A stretch of DNA of 64,000 bases from Microvirga arabica (lineage in GTDB: Bacteria > Pseudomonadota > Alphaproteobacteria > Rhizobiales > Beijerinckiaceae): NCBI RefSeq assembly GCF_016811235.1, contig NZ_JAFBID010000001.1:1-64000 (forward strand). Reading direction: 5' to 3'. Made by a program: the position numbers and the translations under genes. Shown here piece by piece: positions 46,197-55,493 of this stretch. Positions within the stretch are counted from its first letter, which is position 1. Each line of letters opens with the position of its first letter. The notes below the pieces were generated by a model. That model saw only the letters and a list, made by a program, of their open reading frames with translations. It ran no database searches and was not told the origin of the DNA.

Positions 46197-46311
46197 CCGG
46201 CGCCCACCATCTCAGAGGTGCTGGCCCATCCGGGTTGACCCGGAGACTTGAAATCTTGACCGTTCACGGCCATCTCATCGCCCGCCGGAGCAACAAGGTT
46301 CATCCCACGCC

Positions 46312-48204
46312 ATGACGACTGCTGACACCACTCCCGCCCCAGAGAACCACACGTTCGAGGCCGATGTCGCCAAGCTGCTGCACCTGATGGTGCACTCGGT
46401 CTATTCCGATAAGGACGTCTTCCTGCGTGAACTGATCTCGAACGCGGCCGATGCCTGCGAGAAGCTGCGCTATGAGGCGATCTCCCACCCCGCCCTGCTC
46501 GGCGATGATCCCAAAGCCCGGATCACGCTGCTGATCAATGCCGACAACCGCCGCCTGACCGTCGAGGACAACGGCATCGGCATGAGCCGGGATGAGATGA
46601 TCGAGGCGCTCGGCACCATTGCGCGCTCGGGCACCAGGGCCTTCATGGACCGGATCCAGGCCGCCCAGGGCGGCGAAGGGGCTCAGCTCATCGGGCAGTT
46701 CGGCGTTGGCTTCTACTCGGCCTTCATGGTGGCCGACCGGGTCGATGTCGTCTCACGCCGGGCCGGCAGCGACGAGGCCACGATCTGGTCGTCCGACGGC
46801 AAGGGATCCTACACGGTGGCTCCCGCAGCCGTCGACGAGGCCCCGGCCCGCGGCACCCGGGTGATCCTCCACCTGATGGAGGATGCTGCCTCCTACACCG
46901 AGCGCTACCGGCTCGAGCGCATCGTGAAGGAGCAGTCGGGCCATGTTCCGGTACCCATCTCCCTTGTCGAGAAGCCCGGAGCGGAGCCGCAGGAGGTCGC
47001 CGACGGCGCTGCTCTGTGGGTGAAGCCGCGCTCCGAGATCACCCCTGAGGACTACACCGACTTCTACCGCAGCGTGGCCGGCCAGTTCGACGAGCCGGCG
47101 CTGACGGTGCATTTCCGGGCCGAAGGCCGCCACGAATACACGGCGCTGGCCTTCGTGCCGGGCTCCACGCCATTCGACCTGTTCGATCCCGACCGGCACG
47201 GGCGGATGAAGCTCTATGTGAAGCGGGTCTTCATCACCGACGAGGCAGAGCTCCTGCCGCGTTACCTGCGCTTCGTGCGCGGACTGGTCGACTCGGCCGA
47301 CCTGCCGCTCAACGTCTCGCGCGAGATGATCCAGGAGAGCCCGCTTCTCGCTGCCATCAAGAAGGGCGTGACCAGCCGCGTGCTCAGCGAACTCGAGAAG
47401 CTCGCGCAGAACGAGCCGCAAGCCTACACCAAGGTCTGGGAGATCTTCGGCCCGGTGTTGAAGGAAGGGCTCTACGAGGATTTCGAGCGGCGCTCGACCT
47501 TGCTGGGACTGGGCCGGTTCAAGACCACCGCGTCCGGTGGCGGGTGGCGCTCGCTCAAGGATTATGTCGGCTCGCTTAAGGAGAACCAGACGGCCATCTA
47601 CTACGTGACGGGGACGGATCTCGCCCGGCTCGAGACCTCGCCGCAGCTCGAAGGATTCCGGGCCCGCGGCATCGAGGTGCTGCTGCTGCCCGATGCGGTC
47701 GACAGTTTCTGGGTCACGGCCGGCGTCGATTACGAAGGCAAGCCGTTCAAGTCGGTGACCCAGGGCGGGGCCGACCTGGCCCAGATCCCGCTGCTCGAGG
47801 CCCAGGAGAATGCGGGCGCACCGGCCACGGAGGCGATGACGGGCTTCATCCAATCCGTGAAGGCCACCCTGGGCGAGGCCGTGGCCGATGTCCGCGCCTC
47901 CGAGCGTCTGACGGAGAGCGCCGTCTGCCTCGTGGCGCCTGAGACCGGCATGGACCGCCAGCTCGAGCGGCTTCTCGCCCGCGCGGGTCAGCTGACGTCC
48001 GCGGCCAAACCCGTTCTGGAGATCAATCCACGCCATGACCTCGTCGTGGCCCTGGCCAACCTGGGCGAGGACCAGCAGTCTCTGCGCGAGGACGCTGCTC
48101 ACCTGCTGCTGGACGAGGCGCGGATCCTGGACGGGGAGTTGCCGGCCGACGCGAAGGCGTTCTCGCAGCGTCTCGCGCGGGTGATGCGGCGGTGCGTCCC
48201 TTAA
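46312..48204 (+). CDS. htpG: Molecular chaperone HtpG (Hsp90)
   Basis: A 630-residue protein with the GHKL ATPase domain first: FLRELISNAADACEKLRYEA (N-box), VEDNGIGMSRDEM (G1), GTIARSGTRAF and IGQFGVGFYSAFMVADRV (G2). The middle domain has LYVKRVFITDEAELLPRYLR and LPLNVSREMIQESPL with the catalytic-loop Arg. The C-terminal dimerisation part is present, so it is full length. It remodels client proteins in the cytoplasm, usually in heat stress. No CIRCE was seen upstream. Confidence 0.97.
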   Translation: MTTADTTPAPENHTFEADVAKLLHLMVHSVYSDKDVFLRELISNAADACEKLRYEAISHPALLGDDPKARITLLINADNRRLTVEDNGIGMSRDEMIEALGTIARSGTRAFMDRIQAAQGGEGAQLIGQFGVGFYSAFMVADRVDVVSRRAGSDEATIWSSDGKGSYTVAPAAVDEAPARGTRVILHLMEDAASYTERYRLERIVKEQSGHVPVPISLVEKPGAEPQEVADGAALWVKPRSEITPEDYTDFYRSVAGQFDEPALTVHFRAEGRHEYTALAFVPGSTPFDLFDPDRHGRMKLYVKRVFITDEAELLPRYLRFVRGLVDSADLPLNVSREMIQESPLLAAIKKGVTSRVLSELEKLAQNEPQAYTKVWEIFGPVLKEGLYEDFERRSTLLGLGRFKTTASGGGWRSLKDYVGSLKENQTAIYYVTGTDLARLETSPQLEGFRARGIEVLLLPDAVDSFWVTAGVDYEGKPFKSVTQGGADLAQIPLLEAQENAGAPATEAMTGFIQSVKATLGEAVADVRASERLTESAVCLVAPETGMDRQLERLLARAGQLTSAAKPVLEINPRHDLVVALANLGEDQQSLREDAAHLLLDEARILDGELPADAKAFSQRLARVMRRCVP

Positions 48205-48483
48205 GGTTGTCCTGACGCGGCTTCCGGTGGCTGGCGGGATGCGGCCGGTGGTTGCCGCATCCTGTCACGGACCTGACCGATGGTATTGCTCCTGGTCCGT
48301 CAGGGTGGTCTCTGAGAGGACTTCGGGTCCGGGCCGGCTCATGATTCAGGATCAAGAGTGCCAGGCAGTCGATCTGCCATAGTCCTGAGATCGCTGCGGA
48401 TCAAGACGACGTTTTGTGCAAGAGCCGTTTGAGCCTGGCGAGAGCCTGTTCAAGGAGCTCAGGTGGGATGGGGAGAGCGCCGC

Positions 48484-49527
48484 TCATGAGGCTGGCGCTG
48501 TTCGCAGGACCAGCTTGCCCGTGGTCTCGCCTGACTCCAGAGCGCGATGAGCCTGAGCCACGTCCGCCAGCGCGAAGGAACGGACCTTGGGCACGGCAAT
48601 TTTGCCTTGTTCCACCCAGGCTGTCAGGTCGTTCACGGCAGCCCGCAGAAGGTCGGTGCGGCCAAACAGAAACGACAGATTGAACGCCACCACACCTTTG
48701 TTCTCGGTTGTCATCGTCAAGGGATTGAACCGTGGCATCCTCAGCAGGCCGAGAGCGGCCTTGAGATAATTGATGCGCCCGCCCTGCTTGGGCAGCAGGG
48801 TGTGAAAGCCGTAGACCAGCAGCTTCCCGGTCGGGCGCAAATGCGCATAGCTCTGCGCCAGGGTTTCGGGGCCGTTCGCATCGAAGACCAGGTCATAGCC
48901 ATCAGGGCATAGGCGCCGGGCTTCATCCCAGAGCGATTGAGTGGCCTTGTCGATGACGGCGTCAGCGCCGAGTTGGCGCATATGCTCGACCTTGTGGCTG
49001 GCGCCCACCACGCCGGTCACGTGCAGATCGTGCAGCTTGCATAACTGGACGAGGGCCGACCCGACTCCGCCGGCGGCCGAATGCACGAGCACCCTCATGC
49101 CGGGCCGGATCACCACGTTCTGCAGCAGGCCATGATAGGCCGTGAGATGGACCGCGAGGAAACCCGCGGCGGCTTCGAAGTTCAGCGCTTCGGGCTTGGG
49201 CCAGACGAGATCGGCCGGGGCACAGACATGGGTGGAATAGCCGTCGAAGAAGGTCAACCCGAACACCGGATCGCCCGGCTTCACATGAGCGACCTCGCGG
49301 CCAACCTCCTCCACCCGACCGACATATTCGAAGCCCGGTGTGATCGGCCAGCCCACGTACCGGCGCGCAGACTCGTACACGCCCCACCGCACGCAGATAT
49401 CAGCGTAGTTCACGCCCACCGCCTCGGTGCGGATCAGGACCTGATGATCGCCCGGGTTTGGCACGGGGTGGGTCTCGAGCTTCAGTTGCTCGTAACCGCC
49501 AGCTTTGTGAATGACCACCTTGTGCAT
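48484..49527 (-). CDS. Medium-chain dehydrogenase, quinone oxidoreductase/VAT1-like
   Basis: A 347-residue protein; the start at 49527 (MHKVVIHKAGGYEQLKLE) lies upstream of the conserved domain and after GAGAGGGAC. The GroES-like fold is followed by a Rossmann domain with VLVHSAAGGVGSALVQL, the NADPH-binding glycine motif of quinone oxidoreductases. There are no zinc-binding Cys, and GVNYADICVRWGVYES marks the zinc-independent subgroup. The LLM-class oxidoreductase gene lies upstream on the same strand, 122 bases away, so the two could be co-transcribed. The substrate is unknown. Confidence 0.9.
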   Translation of the reverse strand: MHKVVIHKAGGYEQLKLETHPVPNPGDHQVLIRTEAVGVNYADICVRWGVYESARRYVGWPITPGFEYVGRVEEVGREVAHVKPGDPVFGLTFFDGYSTHVCAPADLVWPKPEALNFEAAAGFLAVHLTAYHGLLQNVVIRPGMRVLVHSAAGGVGSALVQLCKLHDLHVTGVVGASHKVEHMRQLGADAVIDKATQSLWDEARRLCPDGYDLVFDANGPETLAQSYAHLRPTGKLLVYGFHTLLPKQGGRINYLKAALGLLRMPRFNPLTMTTENKGVVAFNLSFLFGRTDLLRAAVNDLTAWVEQGKIAVPKVRSFALADVAQAHRALESGETTGKLVLRTAPAS

Positions 49528-49648
49528 CAACTCTGAATGTCCCTCTCCGCGAGGACCGAGATATGAGAACTCCGGGCCCAGATGATTAAGCTTCATTGAT
49601 GCATGGCTCGGATGACCGCCTGATCAGGAGAGCCGCCCACGGATCCCG

Positions 49649-50689
49649 TCACCCTGAGGCGACGGCCTTGCGAACTTCCGGCGCAACCTTCGTCCCCAAG
49701 ACTTCGATTGCGCGCATCAGCTTGACGTGGTCCATCACGCCGATGGCCATCTGGATCAGGAAGCGGTCGAACCGGAAGATCTCATGCGCGGCCAGGATCT
49801 TGTCCGTGACCTCGGCAGGGCTTCCGACGAACAGCGCACCGCGCGGTCCCCTGGCCGCGTCGAACTGCTGGCGGCTCGTCGGCGGCCAGCCGCGCTCCCG
49901 CCCAATCCGGTTCATCACCTCCGCCTGCGGGGCATAGAAGGTGTCGGCAGCCTCCTGGGTGGTATCGGCGACGAAGCCGTGCACGTTGATGGATGTCTTC
50001 AGGGTTGCGGGATCGTGGCCGGCCCGCTGGGCGGCCTGCCGGTACAGGTCGAAAAGGGGTGCAAAACGGGCCGGCTCGCCGCCGATGATGGCCAGGGCAA
50101 GCGGCAGCGCGAGCACCCCGGCCCGTGCGACGGACTGAGGCGTGCCGCCCACGGCGATCCAGATCGGCAGCTTGTCCTGACAGGGACGTGGGTAAACACC
50201 ACGATCCGTGATCGGGGGCGTATGCCGCCCGCCGGGCCAGGTGATGCGCTCGCCCTCGTTGAGCTGCATGAGAAGCTGCAGCTTCTCGGCAAAGAGCGTG
50301 TCGTAATCGTCGAGATCGTAGCCGAAGAGCGGAAACGACTCGATGAAGGAGCCGCGGCCGGCCATGATCTCGGCCCGGCCCTGGCTGAGATTGTCGAGGG
50401 TAGCGAACTGTTGGAACACCCGGACCGGGTCGTCGGAGCTCAGCACCGTGACGGCACTTGTCAGGCGAATGTGCTTGGTCTGCGTCGCCGCCGCGGCCAG
50501 CGCGACGGCTGGTGCCGAGACGGCATAGTCGGGCCGGTGGTGCTCACCGAGGCCGGACACGTCGAGGCCCACTTGATCGGCAAGGACGATCTCCTCCACG
50601 AGGTTGCGCAGGCGCTCGGCCGGGCCGATCCGGTGTCCCGTCACGGGATCGGCGCCCACGTCACCGAAGGTGTAGAGTCCGATTTCCAT
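49649..50689 (-). CDS. LLM-class flavin-dependent oxidoreductase
   Basis: A 346-residue luciferase-like monooxygenase. It starts [19 protein letters not shown], has [16 protein letters not shown] (the LLM H-H motif), [20 protein letters not shown] and [17 protein letters not shown]. This fits the subgroup often annotated as Atu2307/SP_0267 family. It would use FMN or F420 in oxidation of an unknown substrate, with a flavin reductase from elsewhere. Its start is 66 bases from the end of repC on the same strand. Confidence 0.9.
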   Translation of the reverse strand: MEIGLYTFGDVGADPVTGHRIGPAERLRNLVEEIVLADQVGLDVSGLGEHHRPDYAVSAPAVALAAAATQTKHIRLTSAVTVLSSDDPVRVFQQFATLDNLSQGRAEIMAGRGSFIESFPLFGYDLDDYDTLFAEKLQLLMQLNEGERITWPGGRHTPPITDRGVYPRPCQDKLPIWIAVGGTPQSVARAGVLALPLALAIIGGEPARFAPLFDLYRQAAQRAGHDPATLKTSINVHGFVADTTQEAADTFYAPQAEVMNRIGRERGWPPTSRQQFDAARGPRGALFVGSPAEVTDKILAAHEIFRFDRFLIQMAIGVMDHVKLMRAIEVLGTKVAPEVRKAVASG

Positions 50690-50755
50690 CAGGATTGTCC
50701 TTCTGCAAAGTCTTCGGTTTCGCCATCATCCCGCTAACATGAACCCGGCCGCCCC

Positions 50756-52066
50756 TCAAACTGCAACGCACCTGCTGCCCTGTGCGAATGCCCTTCGCAT
50801 GAAGATCCCGCTGGCGCCGGTCCCCGCTCGGTCGCGAGGGAGATGATCGGTCTGTGGCCCGTGGTCGGGACGGTACGCATCGCACCGCCCGTGCCGCGGC
50901 AAGGCGCCTCCATCCTGTTGAGCGAGCTTGTGCCTGCGCAGGGTGAGCAGTTCGGCCTGAAGGTCGATCTCAGCGTTCTTGATCAGGCGCACCATCGACC
51001 GGAAGTATCCTCCGGGATTTCGAATGCTGTTTCTGCCGCTTCTGACATCGTCTTCGTGGCGTTGCAGGACATAGATTACGGCCGTTGCGGCGCGGATAGC
51101 ACCAAGCTCCTCCACCGCTTCCGTCCAGGCGCTGGGGTGTGTTCCCAGGCATGCGCGCAGGAAGCTTCCTGCCGCCACGAGATCGGCCGTATCCCGGATG
51201 GGATGGGCATAACCATCGATGACGGGGCAGGCTTCGACGACCAGGGCCGGCAGCGGCAGATGAGACGGCGGCGTATCGTAGGCGGCTGGTTCAGCGTCGT
51301 TCTGGTCGCCCTTGTAACAAGTCTCACTAGAGGATTCTTTCTCTGCCTCAATGTGCCGGAATGTCGTGCCGTCACAGCTTGCCTGATAAAACGCTTCCTC
51401 AGCGAGTTGTCTCATCTCGCTCCAGGCATCGGCGAGCCCGGCCGGTAGCGTGGTCCCGGAGCGTTTCGGGGTGCGGGCCTTCAACACAGCGAGACGCTTC
51501 TCGAGATCGGCGCGATCGACGGATTGGTGGTCTCGAGCAAGGGCATGCAGCGCCTCTTCCGTGGCGCGACGGCAGATTGTGATTTCGTCGAAGGAGCGTT
51601 TCAGGAGTTCCTTCATCTGCCGTTGCGCGGCGGTGGTGGCAGCCCACTCGCCCCGGCGCGCATAAAGCGGCGTCACATCGAAGCCGAAGGCATCAATGAC
51701 ATTTCCCTGCTTGTCCCGGACGGCGTAGCGCTTGCCATTCGGGGAGTCCTTCGGGAGCAGCAGTTGGAGTTCGATCAAGGCGCGGACGGCATTGCGGATC
51801 GACCGCTCGGATAATCCGGTGGCTGTTGTCAGCCGCTGGTTGGACGGCCAGACGAGCAGCCGGTCGATGTCGTGCTCGCCCCAGCAGACGACAAGCTGGC
51901 TCAGGACCAGCCGTTGTGGCGCGCTCAGGCGGAGTGCCTTCGCGGCATCGCGAGCCGCCGCCGAGAGCTCTTTTCGTGTCACGGTTCGTCCGGATTCCAG
52001 CACGAACTTTCTCGCGGCCAGAGCGGCATGTCTCAGCCGCCGGCCTCCTGACGATGCAAGCTGCAT
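50756..52066 (-). CDS. repC: Plasmid replication initiator RepC
   Basis: The protein has 436 residues from the ATG at 52066, which has GGAGGG upstream; another ATG four codons earlier has none. The RepC pattern is clear: LLVWPSNQRLTTATGLSERS (winged helix), LPKDSPNGKRYAVRD, DAFGFDVTPLYARRGEWA in the N-terminal half, and a C-terminal NPGGYFRSMVRLIKNAEID segment. In repABC plasmids RepC binds an origin inside its own gene. Here no repA or repB is seen upstream, although a convincing antisense ctRNA is present. The last 50 residues (GRCDAYRPDHGPQTDH) are unlike the family and may be a frameshifted or extended tail. Confidence 0.88.
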   Translation of the reverse strand: MQLASSGGRRLRHAALAARKFVLESGRTVTRKELSAAARDAAKALRLSAPQRLVLSQLVVCWGEHDIDRLLVWPSNQRLTTATGLSERSIRNAVRALIELQLLLPKDSPNGKRYAVRDKQGNVIDAFGFDVTPLYARRGEWAATTAAQRQMKELLKRSFDEITICRRATEEALHALARDHQSVDRADLEKRLAVLKARTPKRSGTTLPAGLADAWSEMRQLAEEAFYQASCDGTTFRHIEAEKESSSETCYKGDQNDAEPAAYDTPPSHLPLPALVVEACPVIDGYAHPIRDTADLVAAGSFLRACLGTHPSAWTEAVEELGAIRAATAVIYVLQRHEDDVRSGRNSIRNPGGYFRSMVRLIKNAEIDLQAELLTLRRHKLAQQDGGALPRHGRCDAYRPDHGPQTDHLPRDRAGTGASGIFMRRAFAQGSRCVAV

Positions 52067-52118
52067 CGCACCCTCCATGTTGAGGGCAAAACGGGAGCGT
52101 TCACCGAAACCGATGTTC

Positions 52119-52148
52119 TTGACACACAGCTTGTCGGGATGGCATAAG
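52119..52148 (+). promoter_or_regulatory. Promoter of the repC countertranscribed RNA
   Basis: TTGACA at 52119-52124 is a perfect -35 hexamer. CATAAG at 52143-52148 follows after 18 bases. The direction is opposite to repC, as in the repB-repC gap of repABC plasmids. Confidence 0.7.
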
Positions 52149-52154
52149 GAAGTC

Positions 52155-52233
52155 GCTCAAAACATTCCTGTCGCCGATCCCTCGGTGACTCCAAAGGCCC
52201 TCGAAGTTTCCAGCTTCGTGGGCCTTTTGTTTT
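52155..52233 (+). ncRNA. Countertranscribed RNA (incompatibility ctRNA) of repC
   Basis: A short RNA of about 75-80 bases would start just after the promoter and end at a strong intrinsic terminator: AAAGGCCCTCGAAG (52193-52206), a seven-base loop and CTTCGTGGGCCTTT (52214-52227) with one mismatch, then TTGTTTT. It is antisense to the leader of the repC transcript. In repABC plasmids such RNAs lower RepC translation and cause incompatibility. The assignment rests on position, direction and structure, not on a sequence search. Confidence 0.75.
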
Positions 52234-52969
52234 GCCTGGCCTTAGTTCACGGTCTTCTCCTGTTCGAAGAGGGTTGCGCCGTCGCGGATGATCACAGCCC
52301 GACGAGACCGAAGGCGCTCTCTTGCGCCGTCACCGATCCCGTCACCGATGGTCCTGAGCACCAACGCGGCAAGCTTCCGGAGGTCGGTCTTGCGAGGACC
52401 TGTCGGAAGCGCTGATGGTCTGGCGGCTCAAGCTGTCGGTCGTTGTGAACACCACTGTGTCGCAACATCCGAGTGATGGCCGATTCGGTGTTGCGTGTGG
52501 AGTCGGTCAGCAAGAAATGATTAATGCTAATCCCGCTTTCCACCGGTCGGCCGGATCAAGCGAATCGAAAAGCCAAGCAAATCGAGTCAAGCCGCAGAGC
52601 GAATATTTATTTTTCGCCGTCCTGACGACTCACGCTTGACTCCAGTCTGGCCGATGCCAGGCGATGAATTCACTCTATACTGGCAAGACGATCTGCAAAC
52701 TATACTCCACAACGGTGAGACTTCTTGCAGATGCCCCTATGAATCTTGATGCTTGTTTGCCGGGCCAGCGCAAGCCGCGCACCTCGGATTTGCCCCGGCT
52801 ACCAGGAGCGGGGCCTATCGCCTGCATGACGTTACTGGACATAGACGTCACCCCGCTCCTGCCATCCGGCGGTCAAGTGAATCAGCGCTCCTGCCGGTTC
52901 AGCATGACTTGTCCCAGGGTACATCCCATACCCAGGATCCTTTCGCTCGCCGACCGAAGGCGGTGACAG
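52234..52969. other. Gene-remnant region upstream of repC
   Basis: About 735 bases without an intact gene. On the minus strand a frame of about 60 codons without a start (52427 to the TAA at 52242) reads RKTDLRKLAALVLRTIGDG then GARERLRSRRAVIIRDGATL and looks like the end of a protein, but it is not RepB as I know it. On the plus strand two overlapping open frames at 52664-53016 have no motifs. The region 52500-52720 is richer in A/T than the rest. Confidence 0.4.
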
Positions 52970-53490
52970 TCAGTCCGCCGGTTCCTTCGTCTTCGCCGCA
53001 CCGAACCAGCTCTTGATCTTGGCGAACATGGGATGGTCGGCCACCGAGGTGGGTGTTGCTGCGTTCCGCTGAACGGCAGCCATGCGTGTCCTCACCTCCT
53101 CAGGCGCCGGCCCATCAGCCTGCCGCCCGATCGCCAGCGCGCCCTCTAGGATTCCGATACGGTCCCGGAAAGACCAAATCTCAGGCGCGTTGTGATGTAG
53201 ACATCCCGCTCTCGCTCGACCTCTGCGATGTCGGCGCAGGCCAAGCGGATGACGAAGGGCAGCAGGGACTGGCGCTCCTCATCGGTGGCTTCATCGTTCA
53301 GTTGCATCGCCAGCGCACATATCGGGCGCGAGAAGCAGTCCGGCATGTCCTGCACAGACCTGACGCGACGGTATGGAAAACCCGCTGCGACGATAGCCGC
53401 TTCGTTGATGCAGGTGCCGCCGTCCTGGCCCGGGAACGCGTGCGAGCCCTGTTTCAGCTTCCAGTTCAGGATGTGGTCGAAAGTGTCCAT
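52970..53490 (-). pseudogene. Conserved hypothetical gene with a probable frameshift
   Basis: From the ATG at 53490 the protein reads MDTFDHILNWKLKQGSHAFP, GGTCINEAAIVAAGFPYRR and ERQSLLPFVIRLACADIA, a conserved pattern I recall from Methylobacteriaceae. It stops at 53146 after an unrelated tail. Another frame continues with FRDRIGILEGALAIGRQADG, PEEVRTRMAAVQR and KIKSWFGAAKTKEPAD to the TGA at 52970-52972. A one-base change near 53190 would join the two into about 173 residues. Function is unknown. It may be a real pseudogene or a sequencing error. Confidence 0.62.
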
Positions 53491-54284
53491 GGCAGCCGTC
53501 CTTGTGGCGTGCCCCCACCCTCGAAGAGTGATCCCCGGCCAGCCCTGCTGTCAATCGTGGTGGCAGCACCCCACACTCCGGGAGCCAAGGTGGGCATCTG
53601 CCGGAGGCACTCTGGGCGAACCTGTCCTCGGGGAGGATGCGGTCTCAACAGGGGCGCCTGCCGCTCAGGACCTTGCATCGTTCGGGATCAGACCCGCGGA
53701 CATTGGGGGCGGGCTTTCCGGCCCGCACGACGCCAATGTCAAAATGACAAAAGGCCAGAACGTCCCGGCGAAATTTCACCCACGACTTGACGCCGGCGGC
53801 TCGAATTGTACATCATCATGTAGTCAACCAGGGCCGCACAGGCGGAGAAACCTTGGATTCTAAGGCATTCGGACAGTATTGGCAGAGTGTCCCGCTCCCT
53901 CCGCCATTATCTAAGTCTCTGAAAATAGATAGCTTTTTTCTTCAAGGCCTCTAACTTTAAGTGCCGGAATTTTTGTACCAATTCGGCGGAAGCCATTCCC
54001 TGGCAGGCATTCTCTAGATCCAAAGAGGGCTCTTCCGGCACCAACTTGCCTCTGTTCTCCGCCTGAAAACCAGCAAGTCCGGTTGTGGGCGACAAGCGGT
54101 TGCCTGTGCGGTCGATTTGACTAACGACTGCATTCAACCCGAGAGCGGAGCTCTGGGCAAAATCTGTAGTGTGCCAGTAGCTGACTTTCCGACGCAGAGG
54201 TGCACCTCTGCGTCGGGATTGCTCACGTAATCTGTGCCGGTTGGCTGTAGCTTGTATGAATACCCGCGCCGCTAATCGCCAGCC
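53491..54284. other. Long gene-poor region between repC remnants and hupE
   Basis: About 790 bases. The minus-strand frame 53907-54137 (76 residues, ending LKLEALKKKAIYFQRLR) could be a small helical protein, but it has no clear ribosome site and is not called as a gene. The part 53820-54180 is low in GC compared with its surroundings. TGTCAAAATGACA near 53737-53749 and the palindrome at 54189-54216 are the only structured elements. Confidence 0.4.
54189..54216. repeat. Perfect 28-base palindrome
   Basis: CCGACGCAGAGGTG is followed at once by its exact reverse complement CACCTCTGCGTCGG. It lies 69 bases after the stop of hupE, the last gene of the urease operon. No T-run follows on the minus strand, so it may be a protein-binding site, an RNA-stabilising hairpin or a factor-dependent terminator. 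Confidence 0.6.
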
Positions 54285-54857
54285 TCAACTCAGCGACAGA
54301 ACTAGGCCTGCAATGCTGATGCCCGCACCTGCCCAGCGGTGGATCATCTGCCGGTGACTGAGGGCAGTGCCTACTGCGAGGCCCACCCCATGCAGAAGGA
54401 TGGTCGCCGAGGCAAAGCCGAGACAATAAAGGCCTGCTGCGGCTTCCATCGGCATCTCGGCTCCATGGGCGTGGCCGTGGAAGATGGCAAATATTCCGGC
54501 CAGCATCATGGCAACGGAGATGACGCAGCGGGTCCCGGTAGCCAGAACTGCGCCGAAGACTATCACCGAAAAGGCAATGCCCGTCTCGACGGCGGGAATT
54601 TCAATGCTCATGAAGCCTATAATGCCGCCGACGAGCATCATGGAGGCGAAGGTCGCCGGAACGGCCCAGCGAGCCCGCCCACCGAGCGCGGCCGCGAAGA
54701 GACCGACGGCTACCATGGCCAGCAGGTGGTCAAGCCCCCCAAAGGGATGCGCGAAACCGTCGACTAGACCTGAAGCGGCATGGCCCCCCGTATGGGCAAG
54801 GGCCGGCACGGCCATCCCCATCACGGGAACGACAAGAAGGGAATGCTTCAATCTCAT
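54285..54857 (-). CDS. hupE: HupE/UreJ family nickel-related membrane protein
   Basis: A 190-residue membrane protein starting MRLKHSLLVVPVMGMAVPAL with a signal-like N-terminus ending near ALAHTGG. The signature GFAHPFGGLDHLLAMVAVG is followed by about five more hydrophobic helices and FAIFHGHAHGAEMP. HupE/UreJ proteins are secondary transporters for nickel, or possibly cobalt. It lies 12 bases after ureG on the same strand and would supply nickel for urease maturation. It is the last gene of the operon. Confidence 0.93.
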   Translation of the reverse strand: MRLKHSLLVVPVMGMAVPALAHTGGHAASGLVDGFAHPFGGLDHLLAMVAVGLFAAALGGRARWAVPATFASMMLVGGIIGFMSIEIPAVETGIAFSVIVFGAVLATGTRCVISVAMMLAGIFAIFHGHAHGAEMPMEAAAGLYCLGFASATILLHGVGLAVGTALSHRQMIHRWAGAGISIAGLVLSLS

Positions 54858-54869
54858 GGGATGCTCCTG

Positions 54870-55493
54870 TCAGGCGGCCGCGGCGAGGCCGCCGGCTCGT
54901 TCAATGAATTGCGCGATGGCGTCGACGCCGATACCGCCACGGATGTTGCTAAAGACATAGGGGCGCTGGCCGCGCATGCGCTTCGTGTCCTGCTCCATGA
55001 TGGCAAGATCAGCGCCGACATAGGGCGCAAGATCGATCTTGTTCACTACCAAAAGATCCGAACGGGTGATGCCCGGACCGCCCTTGCGGGGGATCTTTTC
55101 GCCGCCTGCGACATCGATGACATAGATCGTCAAATCAGCGAGTTCGGGCGAGAAGGTTGCCGCCAGGTTGTCGCCGCCGGACTCCACCAGAACGATGTCG
55201 AGCTTCGGAAAGCGTTTGCGCATGGTCGCAATGGCCGCGAGGTTGATCGACGCGTCCTCCCGGATCGCCGTGTGTGGGCAACCGCCTGTCTCCACGCCCA
55301 TGATGCGTTCGACCGGAAGTGCGTCGGCAACTGTCAGGAGGCGCGCGTCCTCCTTGGTGTAGATGTCGTTGGTGATAGCACAGATGTCGTAGCGGTCACG
55401 GAAGATCTTGCAGAGCGCCTCCATCAAGGCGGTTTTGCCGGAGCCAACCGGCCCACCGATGCCGACGCGAAGAGGTCCTGTATGAGATTTCAT
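54870..55493 (-). CDS. ureG: Urease accessory GTPase UreG
   Basis: A 207-residue SIMIBI GTPase. The P-loop is [11 protein letters not shown] at 13-23, the metal-binding Cys-Pro-His motif is in [20 protein letters not shown], and the switch/GTP motifs are [16 protein letters not shown] and [17 protein letters not shown]. It uses GTP to deliver nickel into apo-urease with UreD and UreF. Its start overlaps ureF by four bases. Confidence 0.98.
   Translation of the reverse strand: MKSHTGPLRVGIGGPVGSGKTALMEALCKIFRDRYDICAITNDIYTKEDARLLTVADALPVERIMGVETGGCPHTAIREDASINLAAIATMRKRFPKLDIVLVESGGDNLAATFSPELADLTIYVIDVAGGEKIPRKGGPGITRSDLLVVNKIDLAPYVGADLAIMEQDTKRMRGQRPYVFSNIRGGIGVDAIAQFIERAGGLAAAA

Noticed and set aside
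53737..53749. TGTCAAAATGACA inverted repeat
   Set aside because: Short and isolated; five-base arms are expected by chance at this scale.
53907..54137. 76-codon minus-strand frame in an A/T-richer part
   Set aside because: The C-terminal part looks helical, but there is no convincing start signal or known relative, so it is mentioned but not called as a gene.
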